Shown here one piece after another: positions 32,801-43,466 of a DNA stretch of 64,000 bases. Within the stretch, counting starts at the first letter, position 1. Every line of letters begins with the position of its first letter. The notes beneath the pieces are model-generated. The model was given only the letters and a program-made list of their open reading frames with translations. It was not told where the DNA came from and did no database searches. The DNA comes from Portulaca oleracea (Eukaryota > Streptophyta > Magnoliopsida > Caryophyllales > Portulacaceae): assembly GCA_029582165.1 (NCBI GenBank), contig CM055870.1:47696513-47760512 (forward strand), read 5' to 3'. Position numbers and translations under genes: made by a program.

Positions 32801-35800
32801 GGATAACAGGTTTGAATCCTTACCAGTGAAAAAGTTCGTACTCAACTAAAACAGAGAGCAATAATAAACACCACCAAATAGATTAAACGACACAAATAAT
32901 TGTAGACCACCCACGATCTAAAGCGAGGTCAGATCATCACCTCGGAAATTTTGGTGTTAGCAAATTCAAATTTTCTGAGATCAATTAACACATTTATCAA
33001 GATATTTGCACCTTTTTTCTGCAATTCAGATGCAGAAGCTAGAAGAGTCCCGTCATGTTCACGATCATCGTACAAAGGTCACCCGTTTCAGATTTTCATG
33101 ATAAGATTTTGTAAAGAGAATAAGGTGTTCAGGCTAATTTGAGATCGCCTCCCATTGTACATGGGTTACATCCCATTGGTGTCTTTTAATACAATTGTTG
33201 ATTACTCACCAACAAAATATTGAATGTATGGACATATTCTGTCCACCTAAGAAGAAAGGAAATACGGATCAGATATTTTGAAAAATAGAACAATGCAGCT
33301 CTGACGAAGCATTTGGAATAAGACTGTTTTGATGAAGCATTTGGAACATTGGTCACTAAAGTGGCTGTCTTTGGATTTAGTGGATAGCCCACCATTACTC
33401 CAAGTGTACAACCCCAATGGGAAGGCACTTCAATTGAAACAACTTGGGATATTGTTTTCTTGAAAAGAGAAGCATTTCAATGTGAAAGTAGTGATATAAG
33501 CTTTACCTTGAATGGTTGCAAGACATTTTCCGAATATCCCATAATTTTATAGTCTGATCTTTCCCATTCGATATGAAGTAACGTCCATCCCCACGGCTAT
33601 CAATAAAAGTAATGCCATCTAAATGACCAATCAAAGTTCCAGCAGGTGGACCATTTGGATTGAGGCAACGTCTATCCCAAACCTGGAAAACACACAACCA
33701 TGGTAAGTCATGAAATAATCAATCAACATAACGAAATGAAAACTGTAGCTTCTTCAATATTCCACTTTCTCTGCCAACTCATTCTACTTCCCCAAAAGAC
33801 ATTAAATTGATGATCAATTCACAAAAGATTAGCATCATCCATAACCACCTGAACAAGACTTCATCACAAGATATAAGTCTATATGCTGAAAACACAGCCC
33901 TAGTCATAGCATATATATAGCATATATACTTTGTTTGGAAATACAATGCTCATTCACACTTTACTGATCTCAGCTACCATGCAAGTTGCCAGTTTAGATG
34001 GCTACAAGTAAGCTGAGGAAAGTGCCTCAGTTTCCATGTCCAAATTATATAACTAGTAAATTTTAACAGCTATAGTAAGGGACGATACGAAGAACTCAAA
34101 GATCACTGATTTTGTAATTCACCATTACTCGCCACTAGAAACAATACACCTTCGTTTAAACGGTACCGTTACCTTACCCCCCCCCCCCCCCAAAAAAAAA
34201 AAAAAAAAAAAGGGGGATATCCAACAGACAAACAGATGAATACTACAAGAGTTAATCAAGTAGACGACATAATCTCAATTTCGGGCCATTTAACTGGGAT
34301 TAAATTTGGTTTCAAAATTATGACAGCTTTTCATTATTCCCAACACCAGTCTCAGAGCCTCAAGTACCAACTTCATTGGACTGTTGTTACTTTAGTGTTG
34401 TCACTGTAGGCAAAATACACAAATATACAAAACAACAAACCAGCAGAATCAATTTAGATGATCATTTTACTTAAATAAACAAATATAAGAGTTCTATATC
34501 CTTGAATGCAAGGACCAAGTTACCACCACCATCAATAATCTAGGAGAGGAGTCTTACTTTGCAGAAGCTATCATCACTTCCTGAGTACAGCAGATTACCA
34601 GATTCATCAGCAAAGCACACTGTGTTGACATCATCCTGGAGCAGGAAAGGCACAACATTCATATTTTAAAAAGATGGTAATTTTTTTTAAAAAAAAAAAG
34701 ACTATTTAATCATATTCACAAACTCATTTGCCTTCAGAAAAGTCACTAGAAAGAGTTTTCACAGAGCAGCATTGAAAATATACTGGTATAAAAGCTCATG
34801 CTATCACAGGTCCTTTCCCACACTAATTAACAACAAAGTAAGAATTATATTTTAAAATAAGATATGAATTCTATTAAAAATTACCTTCGATTTTTACTGT
34901 TGAGTGCCACAAAATATATCTGTATTTTTTATAAAATATATATGTTAACCCCATAATAATTTTCCATACCACTTGTTTGCCCATACTTTTTTCTTTTTAA
35001 ATAAGTAATTAAGAGATATATATATCACAGAGACACCAAGGGATGTCACCTATTTGCACAATAGACAAGTAAGAAAATAAAAGCATAGAAGAACACTTAA
35101 GCCCTCAATCTCTCACTAATAATACTGTCAACAAAATTTAAAAACTTCAAGTTTCTGTCACCCTTAATAGCCACATTCCACAACAACAATCTCCCAGGAT
35201 AAGCATGCATAAGCTCGGTGTATGGACCCAGATGTAGGCAGCCTTCCTCTCATGAACTAAAGTCCATGAACAGGCTGATTCTTGCGGACCTTAATAACCG
35301 CACTGCAAATATAAATGCTGGAAAATATGTCAACTTCTTTCCTTCCATGTGACCTACCAAATGGCTAGAGGAACTATGCTCCACATGCCATGAACCCAAC
35401 CTTTCTTCATCCTTCTCTTCCAAGCCATCAACACTTCAAACTTCTTCTTGAACCCAACAAATTCCCATTAATGAATAAGGTAAGTTCCAAAGCATTGAAG
35501 CCCCCGAACAATGCATTAGCAAAAGATCCACAGACTCTTCCTCCTTACAACAATTGAAACACCTACTAGGACCGCTAAAACTTCCGCGTTTGAGCAAGAC
35601 CTCCTTTAGTATCTATCATTTTGTAGTTTCTCAACTAAAGAAGCACGCTTTAAGGGGAGCCTCAGAACTCCAAATAGATAATCCACTCTATTAAGGTCAC
35701 CGTCAACCGAACTGCAAAAGCTACTAACGGTGAAAGACCCCTCAAAATCATGTGGCCAAACAATATCTTCATTACCCTAATGCAAAACCACCCCGAAAAC

Positions 35801-38800
35801 CAATTAAGCCAACAAGTTATGAACATTTTCCTCTACCCAATTGTTTCAGAAGGTGTCACAAAGAAATCCTAATAGATAATGTCTCCATTCCGTGATGCGG
35901 TTTGGCAAATCCTATCAAGAATCGGAAATTATTCTTTTAAGAGGACTATTGCCATACCAAACATCATGCCTAAGAAGACCCTAGAGCCACTTTTGGCCTC
36001 AAAATGCACAAGGGATTTGAAACGCTCAATACACATAGAGATGGACTTCTAGCAGGCAACTCCATGATGATGAGAACCCTTCTTAGTCCACTGTGATAGA
36101 AGCTTAGATCATTACTTTAGTGGATACACAACTCACAAGCACTAAAAAAAAAGGCTTTTACAATAGCTTTAAACTTCTACAAGTCTTTGGCAACAAAAGC
36201 ACGGCAAGTAGAGTTACCAGGAAATTATATCCATGGTAAAGGAGCCCTTAGAGTCATATCAGGATGAACAGTGTCATCACTGCTTGAAGCAATATTCAGG
36301 ATTGATTGAATTTCTTCAAACAGCCCACCTCTCTTTCGCGAACCTCAAGAGCCATTGATCATTAGAACATCGTTCATCTAAAGAAGTGCAATTCTATCAT
36401 GGCCTACTTGCTTTCAATGGCACCCTTCACCTCCACTATCCCAAAGGAGGCCTTTTCCAGTGTTAGTTTCATTACTCAAATACGGAATGATAGAAAGTAT
36501 CTCAACTTTTTCTCAAAGGCTCCGTTAGCCCTTGAAAAATAAGATGGAGAGAAACTTTCTGAAAATGGTCTATTTTCCTTCTATTGGCTTTATTAAAAAA
36601 AAAAAAAAAAAGTGAAGGAAGAAGAGTTAGATGGAAACTTCAGATTGATTTTGTCATCAACATTTTCCTTCTAAATTGGAGACGAAAGTGAAAAAAATGT
36701 AATAGGCTAAATGAGATGGAAGAATTCAGGAGGGAGAGAATGACATGAGCGACTAGTGGAGAAAAGGGAGTTTTTTAAACTAGATTAGCAAAGAGAGATC
36801 AAAACTTTCTTCCCATTTCATTTTCCTAGGATCAAACTTAGGCTTTTAAGTGAGTCACCTAAACTTTCTTCCCTTTTCATTATTTATTTAATCCTGAATA
36901 GAACAAAAATCATGGACCAATTTTGTAGTATAGGATTTAGCTATGTTTTGTAACACAAACTTAGGCTTTTAAGTGAGTCACCTAAAATTGTTGCATGCCT
37001 TCCTGCCATACCTATCACATGTTCTCTAATTTATTTTTTTTTAAAAAGGGCCCCCCTGAGAGGGGGGGGGGGGGGGAATTGACACTGTCCTCCCTTCTAC
37101 AACTTCCTCCTTGTCATTGACTAAGGTTGTCCAATTCTGCCATCTGGAAACAACATCCCCTCCATTCTAGCACGAAGACAGCCCGAGATCTGAAACATGC
37201 TCTCCATAACACAGATCAATAGAGGCTAAGGATGAGCAATCCGCGTGACAAAGAACATGCCAAATGCTATGGTAAAACTCACCCATAAATAATACGCAAC
37301 AACAAACACATCACTGAATAGAGTTGCAATTCTTTTTCTAAAACCAACATCAAGAACATGAGTTCATAATGTGAAAACTTTGCTCAACCTTATATATAAG
37401 AACATTGAACCTTGTAAGCTCTAGTGGGTAGGGCGCCCAAACCATCACTAAAATTGTAACTTTTGAAACGAAACCTTTAATTGAAGAAGATCCTTTAATT
37501 TTGGACTCTAATATATTGTACCCTTCCCCGGAACCCCCGCTTGCAGAGACACTTTGTGCACCAAGCTGCCCTTTATTTTTGGACTCTAATATACTGTACT
37601 TTAGGGTATGTTGGACAATATTGCACCACTATACAATTTTCTTGTATGATAATATACTGTACTTTGGGGGTGTTGAATTTTTAAGAAAACCATAGGCTAA
37701 ATTCAGCTGCATAATTGTCCCAAAAAACACTCGTGCAGCTTGTACACAACACCCACCCCCATAGTATAGTATATTCGCGTCCAAAAATCCAATGATTATC
37801 AAAATACCATTGTGCAAAACTGAATTACCTCGTGTGCAATTATTTTGAGTGTGCGTTTGTTTGCTACAAGATCATAAACATAAATAGACTGATCACTACT
37901 TGCAGCCACAAGCTCTCGACCATCTGCAGAAAATTTCACAGCAAATATCCCAAACAAATCTTCGTCATCGTCATCATCCTCAATCGAGAAGTTCAAGCCT
38001 TCATGAATTTCCTGAAAAAGGTGTATCCAACTGCTTAGAACATATATACATACTACATACACAATAAAAACAACACAATGGAAAAGTAAGCAACCACCAC
38101 TGACGCATGACAATGCGATCACTTACTAGATTTAATATTTTTAGTTAGTACAATGTTTACATTCTAATTCAACATCTATTTATCAAACTCTTCACACCAT
38201 TTCTTCAGTTTATCATCACATGTAAGTCTAAACTTTCAATTTTTGGGGAACACGCATTAACAAATTACAAACTATTATTCGTCTCCATAACTTTGAAAAG
38301 ATTAACGCTGGTATGAGGACATAACTTTGTAGACAACATATGACAAACTAAAACAAGTACCATAGAAGGACTAGATGATGGAAAAGCTAAGGCATACACT
38401 TCTTTGGTTGTAAAACCAAGTGTTAAAACTATCTAAACAGCACTCTAATGCTTCCACATTCTACCTCAATCTCATATACACTCCGAAGTCCAAATTGCCA
38501 CACTCTTTATGGGTGCATCTACACTCCTCTTATTGCACAAACCATTTCAATCTTGCCTATTGCATGTTTGCATAATATCCTATATTGAAGCAACACTTGC
38601 CATCCCTCTAATAACTTCATTTCTTATCCAATCTAATAATACATGGCCACTCGTCAAACAAGCCATCCTAAAACTACCTAAGATCTACCACTCCAATATA
38701 AGATATCAAGGAATGCTATCCTACGATATATCCTCATTGAGTTGATGAATCTAGTCCCACAACAGCATTCTAATTCTTCATTGCTTCCTCATTCTACCTC

Positions 38801-41665
38801 AATCTCATATACATTCCAAAGTCCAAATTGTCAAACTCTTTATGGGTGCATCTACGCTCCTCTTTATTGCCCAAACCATCAATCTTGCCTACTGCATAAT
38901 ATCCTATACTGAAGCAACACTTTTCTTCCCTCTAATAACTTCATTTCTTATCTTATATAATATCACATGGCCACTTGTCAAACAAGCCATCCAATCATCA
39001 TTTTCCTGCTACCAACGTCTGAACTTTATTCTTCATCAATGCTAAAATACTAATATTCTAAGTGCTCATGATTAGGTAAGCCAAACAAAGCTCAATGTTA
39101 TTTCCTTTTTTTTTATAAGGCACAACAAATTGGGTAAAGATATATGAGAAGTAATTTGGAATATCATTAAAAAATTAGTTGATCCCATTTTCGTATGCTT
39201 ATTGGAATGTAATGAAAAAGGATACCAAATTACAAGCAAAGGGCTAAAAGCTAATGTTTCCAATAATTTAAGATAATAATCAAATAATTTAGGTACTTTG
39301 ACAAATTGGCATCAATATTATGTACTCTTGTCAATGAAGCAGATAATCCACTATATTTTGAAGCCTTACTGCTTAGGAAATATGTAAAGTTTTCAACAAA
39401 ATAACCACAACTCCATCCTGCATAGCCTTCCACATGGGATAGGTTTTTAGGTTTAGAGAAGGGGCATTTACATGAAAATGAGGCCAAACAATAAACCTCT
39501 TCCTCCTAAAAACTATGAAAGAATAAACACCATGACAGAAAACTTCTTGAGGGTGGAACAAAAGAAAATAAATAACTTCCATAGTCAAATATATATATTG
39601 GACCCATTCTGAAATGATATAAGAACAAAAAAGAGGCAATGAATTTCTGAGGCAGAAATTTACTGGGCACATACCGTAACATTTGCAAGTGACTTTGTAA
39701 CTGCAGATTCCACATTAACAATGTGAACAATGGGAGACATGCTTGAATAAACCTGCAAATTTCCAATCCATGAGAGATGAAGCAACAAAAAGCACAACCA
39801 TTAAATAAATATGACGCCATATATGACAGCAATGTTGAGATCAACCACAATAAACTAACTGCCAAAAAAGTTAATAATAATAATATAATGAGAGAGAAAC
39901 GACTACAAATGATAAATGGTCAATTCTATCATATCGTGTCTGAGGCTGGAGGGCAAACTTTAGTTCATTCCATTCAGTTTCACATTGTTTATTTGTACGT
40001 AAAGAAGCGAAAAGAATGCTGTATGTGCATAACAAAGGAGGCCACACTCATCATCACACTCCAATAAGAAGCGCACGACTAGAAATTCAAATAAAGGAAG
40101 AAATGATTGAAATTACTTTAAAGAATGTATAAAGGAATCTAATTAGCATCACACATTCACAACATAATGAGTGATGTAGAATGAACAGCTACAGTGAAAG
40201 CTTTGAGTCAAGCTAGGCCAGAGTGTTTGCTAGCACAGCCTAGGTCATTGAGCATTCAAGCAAAGCTTGGTCAACTCTTAGTGCAAACTAAGCTTTTAAC
40301 AAATAGATCTTTCACTGAATTAAGCTTCTGTTTTTCCAATAACATATATTTTGAATGCTTACATGGTAGCACTTGGAATATGTTCAGAATACTTAAGCTT
40401 TAAAAGACTATCTCCCAGCTCAAACCAAGAAGGATAAAAAATGTTTCTCAATGTTAAAATAAAGTCTAAATCCTAAACCAAGTTAAAATAAAGTCAAGCA
40501 TGACCTCTTTCCTACCAAAATAAAACAAACAACATCAACAAACAGTACAAACAGACATTGGTAGGCTTGAATCACGATATATTAAAACTTGAATCACAAT
40601 AAGGGCACCACAAATCCAACATGATACTTACAAGATAGCGTTGATCCGGAGACAGACAAGTATCAGTGATTGTCCAACGTAAGCTCTTTGCCAGTATATC
40701 TTTCTGAACTTTCCATCCATTTTCCACATTGTAGACCTTTATATTGCTATCCTATTTTCCAAGAGAATAACAAAGTACAAACAAATAAATTAAATGAAAG
40801 TGATATGAGTCTCGGGACAAGACACCTCTTCAGCGTCTTGCCTTTAGTATAAAACCCATACATTTGCATATCAAACAGAAAAAAAAAATGATATGATTGA
40901 CTTCTACAACTATAACGCCACATATAATTAGGTAAAATTAAAATTTTATCCATAATTTTTAAAATTTACAAAAACATGTCTAAAACATGCCTAACAAATG
41001 GGGTTCGTTCAACCAGGGTGACATTTATGATTATTGCTGTAGTTAGCGCATTTCAAGCTTCTTATAATTGATAATTGATCGTACCAATTAAAAAATTGGC
41101 GTCAAAAATCATAATAAGTACTAAATTTCATGACAAACAAACACTTAAACAATGTTTTCCCAAGACAACAAGACACCTATCATCAGTCTAAATTAAAACT
41201 AAACTTCAAAGAAGACATATCAAACCAAGCAAAAACAAGCACACCACAAGGTTTGATTGTCATGGGTCTCATCAAAGCCATGTAAAGTACCTGAAAACCT
41301 GCAACTAACAAGGAACCATCCTTTGAAAATTGAGACACATAAGCTCTGCTATCCATCCCATCCACCATATACGGTCCGGTGACCGGCATATATCGACTCA
41401 CAAGATGGCAACTATCGGCGCACGAGAACTTCGACCTGCCAAGATAATTCGCCTCCCGAGCAGCCAACATTTTCACTGGCGAAATCAAATTCTTGGTTTT
41501 CCCATTCACCATCTTACTCAAATGTCTGCTAGGCCTTGAACTGAGCTTTGTGCGATGAACAATTTCGTGATCAAACATGGCGACGCTGGTACTAGTCTCC
41601 ACCACCTCAATCGCAGCAGCTGTCTGATCATAAAAATTAGGATGCATTGTCTCAGACTCGTACAT
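29822..41665 (-). CDS. LEC14B: WD40-repeat protein, LEC14B family (DCAF11/WDR23-like)
   Basis: Nine coding exons on the minus strand: 41665-41291, 40751-40632, 39752-39675, 38011-37829, 34635-34558, 33682-33507, 32202-32044, 30931-30871 and 30022-29822 (stop TAA 29824-29822). They total 1431 bp and 476 residues, close to the family's usual length as I remember it. All introns are GT-AG and all codon phases join. An N-terminal conserved block (AAREANYLGRSKFSCADSCH, VSRYMPVTGPYMVDG, SRAYVSQFSKDGSLLVAGFQ) precedes the WD repeats: VYNVENGWKVQKDILAKSLR; VYSSMSPIVHIVNV; FGIFAVKFSADGRELVAASS; VNTVCFADESGNLLYSGSDD ending VWDRR; GITFIDSRGDGRYFISNGKD ending KLWDIRK; KYIYTGSNDGAVYIYDL; DCSWHPCYPVIISSSWDG. 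VWDRR and LWDIR are WDxR boxes known from CUL4-DDB1 substrate receptors, so a role in a ubiquitin ligase is likely but inferred. An acidic EDDDDDED stretch follows the third exon junction. I see no break; it looks functional. Confidence 0.95.
30023..33506 (-). other. Introns 6-8 of the WD40 gene
   Basis: Three introns (30023-30870, 30932-32043, 32203-33506) separate the last four coding exons. I see no RNA gene or complete mobile element in them. A short CAACATCATCATCATC-like repeat is at about 30975-31000. Confidence 0.7.
34177..34216. repeat. C15-A20-G5 homopolymer run
   Basis: Fifteen C, twenty A and five G in succession inside the intron 33683-34557. The abrupt junctions make it a mutation hot spot or a sequencing weak point. 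Confidence 0.95.
35130..36500 (-). pseudogene. LINE fragment, RT zinc-binding C-terminal part
   Basis: Within the 3.2-kb intron 34636-37828, minus-strand frames read SRCFNCCKEEESVDLLLMHC, the zf-RVT Cys/His motif of plant L1-type LINEs. They continue with MGICWVQEEV, MAWKRRMKK and a degenerate REIN-like tail. Upstream (35880-36000) the segment RNGDIIY/LRRPHHGM-like and DVWYGNSPLKRI matches the typical gap between RT and zinc-binding domain. Many stops and frameshifts show that it is dead. It runs in the same direction as the host gene, and its 5' part is absent. Confidence 0.7.
37062..37076. repeat. G15 homopolymer
   Basis: A run of about fifteen G inside the long intron of the WD40 gene, preceded by T-rich and C6 runs. 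Confidence 0.93.
37495..37790. mobile_element. MITE of the TTGGAC-AATATACTG family, intronic
   Basis: The left end reads TTTTGGACTCTAATATATTG. The right end, reversed, reads TTTTTGGACGCGAATATACT. An internal copy (TTTTTGGACTCTAATATACTG, then GTTGGACAATATTGCACCAC) starts at 37577. The GTTGGACAATATTGCACC box is the same as in the cluster at 16888-18716. Its right edge lies only about 40 bp from the donor of exon 37829-38011. Confidence 0.65.
38457..39000. repeat. Intronic tandem duplication, 333-bp period
   Basis: CATTCTACCTCAATCTCATA at 38457 recurs at 38790. Both copies continue with CCAAATTG, CTCTTTATGGGTGCATCTAC and CTCTAATAACTTCATTTCTT. They account for two similar ORFs starting MGASTLL that are not genes. 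The copies are roughly 85-90 percent alike by eye. Confidence 0.88.
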
Positions 41666-41681
41666 TTTTTGTAATGGTAAT

Positions 41682-41702
41682 TCAGATACAAAACAACACC
41701 AT
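41682..41702 (-). promoter_or_regulatory. Upstream ORF in the 5' UTR of the WD40 gene
   Basis: A minus-strand ATG at 41702-41700 opens a six-codon ORF, MVLFCI, ending TGA at 41684-41682. It ends 16 bases before the main start at 41665, inside the same exon (41715-41291). Such a short spacing could reduce initiation at the main ATG and favour the later in-frame Met codons at about 41647 or 41578. Confidence 0.6.
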
Positions 41703-41890
41703 AGTTGTCCAAGCTCTGCAAGAATTATCTACAATTGAATAAGACAATTGGGACTTTATTTTACAGTTTATGACGCTAATTGCAATGCGAACAAGAAACA
41801 ATTCGAGCAGTGATGAATTTAACACAAGATTTCATATGGGAATGAGCAAATTGATTAACAAAAAGATGAAGACGAATTTAGGAGACTTAC

Positions 41891-42000
41891 AAACTGCTGT
41901 GTATGCAACCTAACCCAGGAGAGAGTATAGAAGTGGGGTGGGGTGAGTGAAATTTGGGGAAGTAGAGTTTGTAACAGAAGAAATGACGGTTAGGGGATAG
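41891..42000 (-). promoter_or_regulatory. 5' non-coding exon and start region of the WD40 gene
   Basis: A donor TTTGTAAGT at 41890 and an acceptor TTCTTGCAG before 41715 define a 175-bp intron (41716-41890) in the 5' UTR. The first exon runs up to about 41960-42000. Its sequence on the minus strand is rich in CT and CCAC (TTCACTCACCCCACCCCAC). I see no clear TATA box, which fits a housekeeping-type promoter. Confidence 0.6.
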
Positions 42001-42148
42001 CCAGGAATTGGAGGTGGGTAGGTCTACACAGTGTTCTATCTGCTGAGTGGAGACAAATCAAACAACCGACTCCTCAGCTAAACTTTGTACCAGGAACCGG
42101 ACCAAAGTCTCCTCTTTTACCCGTTCCATATTAATTGAGAGTTAAAAA

Positions 42149-42394
42149 CTCCGTACCATATTATTTGTCCATCCAACTATATTTAAAAGTCCAATGATTA
42201 TGGAAAATGGGGTGAAAAATATGTAATGTACTAAAATTACCCTTACTTTTCTTATGTGAAGAAAAATCAAAAAGAAACAAAAGAGTATTTATTAGGGGTA
42301 TAATAGGAATTACAATCATTGAAATTATAAACGGACAAACATTTTGGGACAAGGGAGTTGGGTAGATGGACAAACAATTTAAGACGGAGGTAGT
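42149..42394. mobile_element. Stowaway-like MITE upstream of the WD40 gene
   Basis: The ends read CTCCGTACCATATTATTTGT and, reversed from the right, CTCCGTCTTAAATTGTTTGT. CTCCGT is the core of the Tc1/mariner Stowaway terminus. The inner pair TTTGTCCATC is also inverted. It lies about 150 bp upstream of the presumed transcription start. Confidence 0.7.
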
Positions 42395-42536
42395 ACTTTT
42401 TAATACCTAATTTAATTATTTTAACTTTAATAATTATGTCAATTTTTTACTTTTTAATCATTAAAAATTACTCTAACACACATTCTCTCAATATATACAT
42501 GTTGATATCCGAAAAGTACCTTGGAAAATTGTATTA

Positions 42537-42751
42537 CTACCTCCGTCCCTAAATGATTGTCAATTTGACTAAGCTTTGACCGTTAATTACTCATAAATTA
42601 TAATGAATTACAATATAAAATTAACGTCATTGTAATTTTTAGTACAATATCTTTCTAACGATGGTAATTTCATATTGTAACTCATTATAATTTGTGAGTA
42701 ATCAACGGTCAAAGCTAAATCAAATTGGCACTCATTTAGGGACGGAGGTAG
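42537..42751. mobile_element. Stowaway MITE, 215 bp, TA target duplication
   Basis: It starts CTACCTCCGTCCCTAAATGA and ends with the exact inverse TTTAGGGACGGAGGTAG, with inverted similarity reaching far inward (TTTGACCGTTAATTACTCA pairs with TGAGTAATCAACGGTCAAA). It is flanked on both sides by TA. This is the classic Stowaway form. Confidence 0.92.
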
Positions 42752-43065
42752 TATTTAATTTTGTGGGTAGTTTTTTAGTTAAACCTTGGTATGGGAAAAA
42801 GTTTGAAATATGTCAATTAATATGGAATGGAGGGACTATCGTCTTTGAAAATTGTGTAGTCAAATTTTAAAAATATTGACCATAAATTTTTCAACATATA
42901 TAATGAGTTGTTATATATCATCATGAGATTCATATCAAAAAATACAATCATAAAAATATAATATCGCAATTATTAATAATATATTATATAAAAAATTATC
43001 AATTAAAGAGTAAATTAGATACAATGAAAGTCAAGATTATGACAATTAATATGAAAGGAGCGGAG

Positions 43066-43466
43066 ATTCTACCATAGTTAAAAAAAAATCAACTATGATA
43101 GTTGAAATATGTATTTCACCTTTAAAAGTTTAAAATTAATAATTTAATATATAATGATCAAAGTTACTTGTTGTAATTAGCAATGACATTCATTAAGGTA
43201 TAATTTTTTATAAAATTTAATATTTTTTAGGATATTCTAGTATAACCGTAACTTTTTCAACTATCACAGTTAAAAGTCTAATATACCATTCATTCTATCG
43301 TAAAGATTCAAATTAATATAATTTTGATCAAAATAACTTCTTGCAATTAGTTAATCATATCTATTGACACATAAATACTTTTAATGAATATGATTTATTT
43401 TAGTTAAATTGATAATAAGTAACTTTCAACTATCATAATTGAAAAATAATTCAACTATGGTAAAAT
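43066..43466. mobile_element. MITE with about 43-bp terminal inverted repeats
   Basis: The left end ATTCTACCATAGTTAAAAAA, followed by AACTATGATAGTTGAAA, pairs with the reversed right end ATTTTACCATAGTTGAATTA, followed by AATTATGATAGTTGAAA. A third palindromic stretch (ACTTTTTCAACTATCACAGT) is in the middle at about 43250. There is no coding capacity and no certain target duplication. Confidence 0.75.

Noticed and set aside
39251..40067. Overlapping ORFs in the WD40-gene intron and around exon 39675-39752
   Set aside because: They cross the splice sites of the real exon in other frames and show no family motif.
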